Shown here: positions 1-6,689 of the stretch, one piece after another
Layout of the letters: each line of letters starts with the position of its first letter
Numbering within the stretch: the first letter of the stretch is position 1
From: an uncultured Muribaculaceae bacterium
GTDB lineage: Bacteria > Bacteroidota > Bacteroidia > Bacteroidales > Muribaculaceae
DNA length: 42,128 bases
Direction of reading: 5' to 3'
Assembly (NCBI GenBank): GCA_910577585.1
Contig: CAJTNN010000022.1
Coordinates: 1 to 42,128, forward strand
The notes under the pieces: generated by a model
What the model was told of the DNA's origin: nothing
Databases searched by the model: none
What the model saw: the letters and a program-made list of their open reading frames with translations, nothing else
Program-made: the position numbers and the translations under genes

Positions 1-543
1 CTGTTAGGTTATATCGCATATCAGCAGGGGCTCGTCATTGAAAGCAAACTCCGTTCAATCTATGATTATCTTTTCTCTCAGATTGAAACAAACCGCAAGG
101 TCACCAATAATGTTTCGGAATACGATTCTGAAAATCTTACATTTGAACTGATAGAAAAGATACGCACCTCGTATCCTCAATTATCGCATATCAAGGCTCT
201 CTGTCATTACCCAATGCGGAGTCTGATTGGCGATGTTTTTGGACTTACCGAACGAGAGGCTCAATATGCAATGCACCCGTCGACGCATATAGACTTTCTG
301 ATTATTAACCGAGTAAGTAAACAACCATTGCTGGCTATTGAAACCGATGGCTTTAGTTTCCACAATGAAAAGACGGAGCAATTTCAACGCGATAGGCTGA
401 AAGACCACATTCTCGAAATCTATGGATTGCCATTGCTCCGGCTGTCAACCATCGGACATAGTGAGGAACAAAGAATTGTAGAATCATTATTAAATTTACA
501 TATTCACGATGAAGATAATCAGTTGGAATGTAGCCGGGATTAA
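1..543 (+). CDS. C-terminal part of a DUF2726-domain protein (truncated by window edge)
   Basis: The reading frame is open from base 1 to the TAA at 541-543, giving 180 visible residues of a protein that starts before the window. The last ~85 residues look like the DUF2726 / PD-(D/E)xK-like nuclease fold: HIDFLI, then LAIETDG with an ExD pair (visible residues ~114-116), a following H..K stretch and the closing strand YGLPLLRL. In Bacteroidetes this domain often sits at the C-terminus of superfamily I helicase or AAA proteins, but the helicase part is not in view, so that role is inferred. The next gene starts inside its last 35 bases, so the two are probably translated together. Confidence 0.65.
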   Translation: MLGYIAYQQGLVIESKLRSIYDYLFSQIETNRKVTNNVSEYDSENLTFELIEKIRTSYPQLSHIKALCHYPMRSLIGDVFGLTEREAQYAMHPSTHIDFLIINRVSKQPLLAIETDGFSFHNEKTEQFQRDRLKDHILEIYGLPLLRLSTIGHSEEQRIVESLLNLHIHDEDNQLECSRD

Positions 544-1240
544 GGTTCGTTTGAAGGATATTGAGAGGTTGATGCTGGAGCATCAACCTGATGTCATATG
601 CTTGCAAAAGACGAGGACTGACATAGTTCCGGATTTTGATGGCTATAAGGTCTATGTGGATTGTGGTGACCGATGGAGTGGAGTCGCTACTTATGTGCGT
701 TTCGGCCTTGAGGGAAAGTTTATAGAGTCAGATTCGCATCATCTAATTTTGGAGTTTGATGAGTTTGTACTCGTCAATGCTTATGTACCTTACTCCAATC
801 TAAAGGTGCCGGGGTATGTTGAGTGGCGTAAGACGTGGGATAAATGGATTGTTGAGTTTGTCAAGAAGCAGACTAAACCTGTGATTATCTGCGGCGATTT
901 GAATATCGTCCACACTGATTTGGATTCGTTCTATTCCTCCTGTATCCGTAATACAGGCTGCTATTACCAATGGGAAAGAGACGATTTCAACCGATTGCTT
1001 TCTGAGTGCAAATTGGTTGACACATTCCGCAGATTACATCCCGAAGAAAGAGGATTTACCTATTTCGACACGACGCACGGTATTGATTATCGTGCAAATA
1101 ATCAAGGCTCGCGACTTGATTACTTTCTTGTCAGCGTGTCATTGATGCCATATGTGATGAAATCTGAGATATTATCTCCATTGTCAGCACCGAGCAATCC
1201 AATATTGCTTGATTTGCAACTTAATAAAATTAAAAAATGA
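509..1240 (+). CDS. Exonuclease III / AP endonuclease-family protein with degenerate active site
   Basis: 243 residues of the EEP (exonuclease-endonuclease-phosphatase) fold, close to full length for ExoIII (~250-268). The start is fixed by MKIISWNVAGI, the canonical ExoIII opening, although it overlaps the upstream gene. Family landmarks are present: SWN (N7), GDLN (D130, N132), RNTGCYYQ, the region VDTFRRLHPEE and SRLDYFLVS (D204). Three residues needed for metal-dependent catalysis differ. The metal-binding Glu of LQETK is Lys34 (LQKTR). The C-terminal SDH motif that holds the catalytic Asp-His pair reads A227-P228-S229 before NPILLDL. Family knowledge says a protein without these should not cleave AP sites normally. 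It may be a pseudoenzyme with a binding role. Its stop overlaps the start of the next gene (ATGA). Confidence 0.85.
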   Translation: MKIISWNVAGIKVRLKDIERLMLEHQPDVICLQKTRTDIVPDFDGYKVYVDCGDRWSGVATYVRFGLEGKFIESDSHHLILEFDEFVLVNAYVPYSNLKVPGYVEWRKTWDKWIVEFVKKQTKPVIICGDLNIVHTDLDSFYSSCIRNTGCYYQWERDDFNRLLSECKLVDTFRRLHPEERGFTYFDTTHGIDYRANNQGSRLDYFLVSVSLMPYVMKSEILSPLSAPSNPILLDLQLNKIKK

Positions 1241-2304
1241 TGAAAGCATTGACATACATTGAGAGAGGTCGGTTTGAGGTGACGGAGAAGGCGAAGCCAG
1301 TAATTTCCGCCCCTACGGATGCTATGGTGAAGGTTACTCTGAGCAGTATTTGCACGAGTGATTTGCATATCAAGCATGGGAGCGTGCCGAGGGCTGTGCC
1401 GGGCGTTACTGTCGGGCATGAGATGGTCGGCGTGGTGGAGAGTGTTGGTGAAGCGGTCACTAAAGTGAGGCCGGGCGACCGTGTGGCGGTGAATGTAGAG
1501 ACGTTCTGCGGTGAGTGTTTCTTCTGTCGGCATGGATGGGTCAACAATTGCACAGATCCGAATGGTGGCTGGGCACTTGGTTGCCGCATCGACGGTGGTC
1601 AGACGGAGTTGGTACGTGTGCCGTTTGCTGATAATGGACTGACGAAGATTCCTGATAACGTTAGCGATGAGCAGGCTCTGTTTGTCGGTGATATTCTTGC
1701 TACCGGATATTGGGCAGCTAAAATTTCGGAGATTAGCCAAGAGGATACGGTGCTAATCATCGGTGCCGGACCGACCGGACTTTGCACTTTGCAGTGTATC
1801 CGTCTTTATAATCCGAAACGGATTATTGTCTGCGAGAAGGATGTGGTACGTCAGGAGTTTGTCAAGAGACATTATCCAGATGTGATTGTCATTTCGCCGG
1901 AGGATTGTCTGGAGAAAACATTCCAACTTTCTGAACATGGCGGTGCTGACCGCGTAATTGAGGTTGCCGGAGCGAACGACTCATTCCAATTGGCTTGGCA
2001 GGCGGCTCGACCGAATGCGATTGTTACGGTTGTGGCTCTTTATGATAAACCGCAGGTATTGCCATTGCCGGAAATGTATGGCAAGAATCTGACGTTCAAG
2101 ACCGGAGGCGTGGATGGTTGCGACTGTGAAGAAATTCTGAGACTTATATCCGAAGGGAAGATAGATACAACTCCCCTTATCACCCATACCTTCCCATTCT
2201 CTCAGATTGCGGAAGCCTACGACCTGTTTGAAAACCGCCGCGACAACGTTATTAAAGTGGCAATAAAAAACGATAATATAGATAACTATGGCGAAGAAGT
2301 TTGA
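1237..2304 (+). CDS. Zinc-dependent alcohol dehydrogenase (MDR family)
   Basis: 355 residues of the medium-chain dehydrogenase/reductase family. It probably oxidises or reduces an alcohol/aldehyde with NAD(P) in the cytoplasm; the substrate cannot be told from sequence. Catalytic zinc ligands: C39 (CTSDLH) and H61-E62 (GHEMVG). Structural zinc site: C91, C94, C97, C105. Rossmann motif GAGPTG at 176-181. Length is normal and nothing is missing. The ATG at 1237 overlaps the previous stop as ATGA; a second Met follows at 1240. The 3' end overlaps the RhuM gene by 17 bases, so genes 1 to 3316 look like one transcription unit. A metabolic dehydrogenase in this company is unexpected. Confidence 0.9.
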   Translation: MMKALTYIERGRFEVTEKAKPVISAPTDAMVKVTLSSICTSDLHIKHGSVPRAVPGVTVGHEMVGVVESVGEAVTKVRPGDRVAVNVETFCGECFFCRHGWVNNCTDPNGGWALGCRIDGGQTELVRVPFADNGLTKIPDNVSDEQALFVGDILATGYWAAKISEISQEDTVLIIGAGPTGLCTLQCIRLYNPKRIIVCEKDVVRQEFVKRHYPDVIVISPEDCLEKTFQLSEHGGADRVIEVAGANDSFQLAWQAARPNAIVTVVALYDKPQVLPLPEMYGKNLTFKTGGVDGCDCEEILRLISEGKIDTTPLITHTFPFSQIAEAYDLFENRRDNVIKVAIKNDNIDNYGEEV

Positions 2305-3316
2305 GATACGGAATAGTACCGCTGAGTTTCTAATTTTCCAGATTGAAGGAAAGGAGGACGGAGTGCAGGTTGTGTACCGCGATGAGACTATCTGGTGCAC
2401 GCAGAAGGCTATGGCGCAGTTGTTTGATTGTTCCACGGACAATATAGGGCTTCATCTTAAAAATATCTTCAAATCCGGTGAACTACAAGAAGATTCAGTT
2501 ACCGAGAAATACTCGGCAACTGCCTCCGATGGCAAGAATTACTTGACAAAATTCTATAATCTCGATGCCATTATTTCTGTGGGTTATCGCGTGAACAGTA
2601 CTCGGGCCACGCAATTCCGGCAGTGGTGTACGTTTGTATTGCGACAGTTTGCGATTCGCGGATATGTGATTGACAGAAAGCGGATGGAAAACGGTTCGTT
2701 TATCGGTGAGGATTATTTTGAGCACTTGTTGGCTGAGATTCGGGAAATCCGGCTCAGTGAACGGCGCTTTTACCAGAAACTCACTGATATTTATGCCACA
2801 AGTATTGACTATAACCACGATGCGCCGACTACACGCGCCTTCTTTAAGAAAGTGCAAAATAAAATGCACTATGCCGTGCATGGCCACACTGCCGCCGAAC
2901 TGATTATTGACCGGGCCAATGCCGAGAAAGAACACATGGGACTGACCACTTGGGAGAATGCTCCTGACGGTAAAATCCTGAAGCCGGATGTCAGCATCGC
3001 CAAGAATTATCTCAAGGAATCCGAATTAGAGGATATGGGACGGATTGTCAACTCGTTCCTTGATTTGGCTGAGGATATGGCGAAACGACATATCCCCATG
3101 ACTATGGAGGACTGGGCAAAGCGTATTGATAAATTCCTTGACCTTACAGACCGCACTATTCTTTCGGATGCCGGACACGTCACCGCCGAGCAAGCCAAGG
3201 AACACGCTGAAACCGAGTTTGAGAAATACCGCGTCATCCAGGACCGACTCTTCCAATCAGATTTCGACCGTTTCAACGGCGATAACCTCCTGCCGTTGGA
3301 TTTCGACAAAGTGTAA
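2288..3316 (+). CDS. RhuM-family protein (virulence RhuM / Fic-associated type)
   Basis: 342 residues matching the RhuM family. The hallmark N-terminal segment reads a short strand region, then TIWCTQKAMAQLFDCSTDNIGLHL, a KilA/Bro-like DNA-binding-type fold, then YNLDAIISVGYRVNSTRATQFRQW (residues ~90-115), which is very conserved in the family. The C-terminal half is helical. RhuM proteins were named in Salmonella and often sit in restriction-modification or mobile islands; the biochemical function is unknown. The start at 2288 overlaps the dehydrogenase gene. It is the last gene of the overlapping run; beyond it lies a stretch of about 650 bases without a clear gene. Confidence 0.85.
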   Translation: MAKKFEIRNSTAEFLIFQIEGKEDGVQVVYRDETIWCTQKAMAQLFDCSTDNIGLHLKNIFKSGELQEDSVTEKYSATASDGKNYLTKFYNLDAIISVGYRVNSTRATQFRQWCTFVLRQFAIRGYVIDRKRMENGSFIGEDYFEHLLAEIREIRLSERRFYQKLTDIYATSIDYNHDAPTTRAFFKKVQNKMHYAVHGHTAAELIIDRANAEKEHMGLTTWENAPDGKILKPDVSIAKNYLKESELEDMGRIVNSFLDLAEDMAKRHIPMTMEDWAKRIDKFLDLTDRTILSDAGHVTAEQAKEHAETEFEKYRVIQDRLFQSDFDRFNGDNLLPLDFDKV

Positions 3317-3349
3317 CATCGTCGGTGTAGTAACACGCAGCAGAGCCTG

Positions 3350-3517
3350 TCAGATTTTGATGACGGCGGAGTCGTTGAAGGTGGCGTGTTCGCCGGCGAA
3401 GACGTAGCGGAGAGGATTGCTGACGAGGTGGGTGGTGCCTTCATTCACAACTGAACCACCATTTCATCAACGGACGAGATTCTTGCCCTCAATCACCGTG
3501 TCTTTAGCATTCATCAT
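3350..3517 (-). pseudogene. Possible remnant of a minus-strand gene with two in-frame stops
   Basis: Read on the minus strand from an ATG-ATG at 3517, one frame gives MMNAKDTVIEGKNLVR, then TGA TGA (3464-3469), then a further 37 codons including GTTHLVSNPLRYVFAGEHA and TFNDSAVIKI before a stop at 3350. The composition of this second stretch is protein-like and its GC is higher than its surroundings. I do not recognise the family. It could be a decayed gene, two tiny genes, or chance. It points toward the RhuM gene (convergent). Confidence 0.25.
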
Positions 3518-3923
3518 CTGGAGATTCTAATACAACTCCAGTGCAGGTCAGAGCAATATTGAATTTTCATAGCTGCAATTATTCATAAAGTTACGGCATA
3601 TTTCTGAATTTGCCAAAGGTTCATGAATAAATCAGCTCTTTACATTCCAAGAAATGAGCATATTACCTATTTACGTAGAATTCTACAATTTTTTTAATAC
3701 TCACGTAAAAGCCGAGAATCCTTAATAGCACGACTAAAAATTGAAGGAAACTGCAATGTTGGGTAATGAAGATTGAGTATGAGCTCTATTGTATTACTAA
3801 AAGTTGCGGTTTACCACATTTTTTGGTAAAACAACGGAACGCAGAATTTTTCACATTGTCAGACCCAGCCTGCTGATATGACAAGGAAGAATAGAACTAA
3901 CTCACACTTTAAGGTGTTATTAA
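3518..3923. other. AT-rich intergenic stretch with inverted repeats
   Basis: No credible gene seen. It contains a perfect 12-bp palindrome GTAGAATTCTAC (3675-3686) followed by a T-run, and an inverted repeat at 3803-3834 in which GTTG...TTTACC pairs with GGTAAA.CAAC around a T-rich loop. The latter lies ~90 bases before the toxin-antitoxin promoter and might belong to its control region. Confidence 0.4.
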
Positions 3924-3962
3924 TTTGGAATATTAAATTATATAGTGTATATTTGCACTATA
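3924..3962 (+). promoter_or_regulatory. Promoter and overlapping dyad operator of the toxin-antitoxin operon
   Basis: TTTG at 3924-3927, a 20-bp spacer and TATATTTG at 3948-3955 fit the Bacteroidetes promoter. The TATATTTG box is framed exactly by a perfect 7-bp inverted repeat, TATAGTG (3941-3947) and CACTATA (3956-3962). A repressor bound there would cover the promoter. The downstream antitoxin carries an HTH domain, so autoregulation is the natural inference. Confidence 0.75.
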
Positions 3963-3975
3963 AATCCAAGATATT

Positions 3976-4329
3976 ATGATTACAGCCAATAACGAACAAG
4001 AAGTGGAGGCGTTTCTCCGCGAGTTCAAACCCAAATTCAGCATTTGGGGAATAATCTTTCTTCATCGGGATAAGAATGAGGAGGCACTTCGTGCGTTAGG
4101 AATAACTCCTGTGGCGCGTGAAGAGATTATCAAGAAAATCGAGAAGGAAGATTATTCTCACTCAATTGTTGACCAGGCGTCGTTCGGTGAAATGTGGGTC
4201 TTCGGCAAAGATTACGACGGTACGGAGCTGTATATAAAAATATCTATGGGTGCGCCGGGAAGCAAAACTATCTGTATCTCGTTTCATGAGGCAGAGCATC
4301 CCCTTAACTATCCTTTCAAAAAGAAATAG
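3976..4329 (+). CDS. MqsR-like toxin of a type II toxin-antitoxin pair
   Basis: 117 residues. The C-terminal half has the pattern GEMWVFGKDYDGTELYIKIS...ICISFHEAEHPLNYP, which resembles the end of MqsR (strand W..., VYLKI, LIVSF) in the RelE-like fold of ribonuclease toxins. The N-terminal half (FLREFKPKFSIWGIIFLHRD, then EEALRALGITPVAREEIIKKI) is typical of the Bacteroidetes branch that has a longer N-terminal region. If so, it cleaves mRNA. The assignment is by motif memory, not by search. It is first in the operon, with the antitoxin starting 3 bases after its stop; toxin-first order is also seen in mqsRA and higBA. The start follows the promoter by about 15 bases, with no strong ribosome site. 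Confidence 0.6.
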   Translation: MITANNEQEVEAFLREFKPKFSIWGIIFLHRDKNEEALRALGITPVAREEIIKKIEKEDYSHSIVDQASFGEMWVFGKDYDGTELYIKISMGAPGSKTICISFHEAEHPLNYPFKKK

Positions 4330-4332
4330 GCT

Positions 4333-5334
4333 ATGGAGAAGTATGTAGATATGAAAAGCCCATTGACCGGAGGAAAGGTCAAGGAGGTAAGCACAACAGA
4401 AGTGAAGGAGTTCCGCAAGGAAAAATTCCGCGTTCACGTCCGGTACTATATTTGTGAGGATACCGGTGAACAATTCACAACGACAGAGCAGGATACATTA
4501 CAATTCAACGACCTTTACTCTCAATATCGTACCCGACATGGCATCCCATTTCCTGATGAGATTAAGGAAATCAGAACCATCTATGGTTTGAATTATTCCC
4601 AAATTTCAAGAATTCTTGGATTTGGAACAAATCAATATGCCAAATACGAGAATGGAGAGGTCCCTTCGGAATCTAACGGTAAAATGATTGCGGCTATACG
4701 CGATAAGAATGTGTTGTTGGGATTGCTGAAAGGATGCAAGGACACTTTTCAGCCGGCAGAATATAAGCGCATTCTTACTTCAATCAACATGAGCGATATG
4801 AAGGATGATGAATACACCGCGCTTCACCGAGTTATCTTCAATGATGATAGCCGAAGCATATTCAATGGTTATGGAGGGAAAAGCGTCCCTAAACTGTTTG
4901 ACATGGTTCGCTACATCGTGATGAAGCATGGAGAGGTATTCCCGATGAAATTGAACAAGCTGATGTTTTATTCCGATTTCAATCACTACCGCAAGACAGG
5001 TCAATCAATCAGCGGCCTTCAATATCGTGCATTGAATTTCGGCCCGGTTCCCGACCATTACGCCACAATCTATGACAATACTCCCGAACTTGATAAGCGA
5101 CTGATTGAAGCTCACGATATGGTCAGCACATTGCTTACATGCAATTCCAATCAAGATTGCGAGACTCTTTCTGAATCTGAAAAGGAATCCATAGACTATG
5201 TTATTGGGAAATTGAAACCTCTTTCCGTCTCAGCGATAATAGAAGCGAGCCATCAGGAAAACGGTTGGCAACAAAGCTCCATAGCGCATAGCCACATCCC
5301 ATACGACGAAGCTTTTGAACTGAAATTAGTATGA
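4333..5334 (+). CDS. Antitoxin: MqsA-like N-terminus, HTH and Panacea (DUF4065/SocA-like) domain
   Basis: 333 residues in three parts. Residues ~1-65 look like the zinc-ribbon part of MqsA (MKSPLTGGKV..., YYICEDTGEQF), but the cysteines of the two CxxC pairs are mostly gone: the first pair reads SPLT (9-12) and the second keeps only C41. Residues ~74-130 form an Xre/MqsA-type HTH (IKEIRTIYGLNYSQISRILG, NQYAKYENGEVPS). Residues ~175-315 are a Panacea domain (KLMFYSDFNHYRKTGQSISG, YRALNFGPVPDHY), known from antitoxins such as SocA that neutralise unrelated toxins. The HTH probably binds the dyad at 3941-3962. Translation is likely coupled to the toxin gene. Confidence 0.8.
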   Translation: MEKYVDMKSPLTGGKVKEVSTTEVKEFRKEKFRVHVRYYICEDTGEQFTTTEQDTLQFNDLYSQYRTRHGIPFPDEIKEIRTIYGLNYSQISRILGFGTNQYAKYENGEVPSESNGKMIAAIRDKNVLLGLLKGCKDTFQPAEYKRILTSINMSDMKDDEYTALHRVIFNDDSRSIFNGYGGKSVPKLFDMVRYIVMKHGEVFPMKLNKLMFYSDFNHYRKTGQSISGLQYRALNFGPVPDHYATIYDNTPELDKRLIEAHDMVSTLLTCNSNQDCETLSESEKESIDYVIGKLKPLSVSAIIEASHQENGWQQSSIAHSHIPYDEAFELKLV

Positions 5335-5471
5335 ACATAAATGGTCGGATAGCATTTACGATGTTGGTTATCTGCCGGAAATTTATTAACTTCGCACAAG
5401 GTCAACGACCATATTTCCGGCATAGGTGCCGCGCATGTCTTTAAGTCCGCAAGACTGACCGCAGAATTTCC

Positions 5472-5648
5472 TCATAGCTCAACCCAGTCATACTTATCGC
5501 GCCGCATCTTCCGCCAAGGGGGAATGCGCAACCACCCGCGCTCATCAAGACGCATAGCGCCGAGATGCATCCGTCCCCATCTGCGTGCAACCCAGCGCAT
5601 TACACCGATAAGCCCCGCGTTAATCCCGCCCATCCGCGGCGCAGTCAT
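5472..5648 (-). CDS. Small ORF, 58 residues, basic, unknown
   Basis: Minus-strand frame from ATG 5648 to TGA 5472. The product has MTAPRMGG, WVARRWGRMHLGAMRLDE and GWLRIPPWRKMRRDKYDWVE: rich in Arg and Trp, with no signal peptide or membrane segment. Its GC content matches the genes to its right rather than the AT-rich genes to its left. The frame stays open for 14 more codons upstream of the ATG. No family recognised. It lies in a 420-base gap between the antitoxin and the DUF2461 gene, and nothing else is seen in that gap. Confidence 0.35.
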   Translation of the reverse strand: MTAPRMGGINAGLIGVMRWVARRWGRMHLGAMRLDERGWLRIPPWRKMRRDKYDWVEL

Positions 5649-5756
5649 GCAGCGACAAGCGAAGAGATCCGAACCCTTAAATTCCTTTCCGATCTACTAA
5701 ATTGCGCTACGTACAAGGAGCACCTTAACTTAACGGCGGAGGGGGTCGGCGAGCGG

Positions 5757-6455
5757 TCAGAGGCGGCCTTCGTAGTCGTCGATGGCGTAGTTGATGAAGT
5801 CGTTGAGGCGCTTCATCTGGGCTATGGCGGGGCGCAGGCGCTCGGCGAGGCCGGTGGAGGTGAGGTAATTGTCGGCCACAGGCATTAGGGTGCCGAAATC
5901 TTTCACTTTCAGATAGTCGATGTGCTCCCAGTCTTTGGGGAATCCTTTTGGGGCCATCTTCAGGCGGTCCATCCCTACGGTGGGGAAAAAGGCTTTGAAC
6001 TCGGCCGACTCTACGATGTCGATGTATTCCTCGATATTGTCGTAGACACTCTGCCGCATGGCACGCATCAATGGGCCCGGAGCAGGCATATTGCCGCCAC
6101 ACACGAAACAGTTGCCCGGTTCAAGATGAAAGTAGTAGCCGTTGCGCCATGATTTCTTGCCGAAGGGTGGATTGATGAATATGCCGATGTGGGTCTTGTA
6201 GGGTGATTTGTCGGCCGAGAAGCGCGTGTCGCGGTATATGCGGTAAGTCACATCGCTGACGCGCATCGCGGCGGCCGACGGTTCGACTTCGGCCACAAGC
6301 GATATCAGGCGCATGGCCAGCTCCTCGACTTCAGCTTTCACATCGAGATATTCCGCTTTGTGGGCGGCAAACCACTCGCGGTCGTTATTGAGCCGCAGGG
6401 CCTTCAGGAAGGGTATGATCTTTGACATTGGTATCTGGCTATAATAATCAGGCAT
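5757..6455 (-). CDS. DUF2461 (TIGR02453) family protein
   Basis: 232 residues from the ATG at 6455. Family signs: IIPFLKALRLNNDREWFAAHKAEY at the start, VTYRIYRDTRFSADKSPYKTH (the most conserved block), NGYYFHLEPGNCFVCGGN and AFFPTVGMDRLKMAPKGFPKDWEH. Function of the family is unknown; members are single-domain cytosolic proteins. A TTG at 6473 would extend it to 238 residues, but those bases lie in the palindromic repeat 6460-6500, so I prefer 6455. The Met at 6428 (MSKIIPFLKAL) is a further option closer to usual family starts. It appears to be transcribed alone. Confidence 0.85.
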   Translation of the reverse strand: MPDYYSQIPMSKIIPFLKALRLNNDREWFAAHKAEYLDVKAEVEELAMRLISLVAEVEPSAAAMRVSDVTYRIYRDTRFSADKSPYKTHIGIFINPPFGKKSWRNGYYFHLEPGNCFVCGGNMPAPGPLMRAMRQSVYDNIEEYIDIVESAEFKAFFPTVGMDRLKMAPKGFPKDWEHIDYLKVKDFGTLMPVADNYLTSTGLAERLRPAIAQMKRLNDFINYAIDDYEGRL

Positions 6456-6459
6456 GTTG

Positions 6460-6500
6460 TAAGTATCTCTCAAAATTAGCTAATTTTTGAGAGATACTTA
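6460..6500. repeat. 41-bp palindrome identical to the joined ends of the element at 13677-13861
   Basis: TAAGTATCTCTCAAAATTAG is followed directly by CTAATTTTTGAGAGATACTT and A. The two arms are inverted copies differing by one A. The same 21-bp termini bound the 185-bp element further right, so this looks like an internally deleted copy or a target scar. It sits upstream of the DUF2461 gene. Confidence 0.75.
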
Positions 6501-6590
6501 TTATTGAATTAACGCTACATATGCGGTGATGATTGTGTAGCAGGTCAAAAGAGTGTCTCCGCTACAATTTAGCAGCCCGCGTGGCGTTAA

Positions 6591-6627
6591 TTATTCAGGT
6601 GGCCATCTGCTTTTATTCAGGCGGCCA
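6591..6627. repeat. Direct repeat, two 15-bp copies
   Basis: TTATTCAGGTGGCCA at 6591-6605 and TTATTCAGGCGGCCA at 6613-6627, 22 bp apart, lie 65-100 bases upstream of the OmpA lipoprotein start. They may be a regulator site. A lone promoter-like TAAATTTG is at 6670-6677, without a convincing upstream box. Confidence 0.4.
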
Positions 6628-6689
6628 CCCCCTTTGACCTCTACCCCTTTCCTCCGCTCTCTCCCCCTCTAAATTTGAGTGCTACCTTT

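Noticed and set aside
6675..6689. TTG start of the OmpA lipoprotein
   Set aside because: The ATG at 6690 gives a standard lipoprotein signal, and the TTG overlaps a -7-like box.
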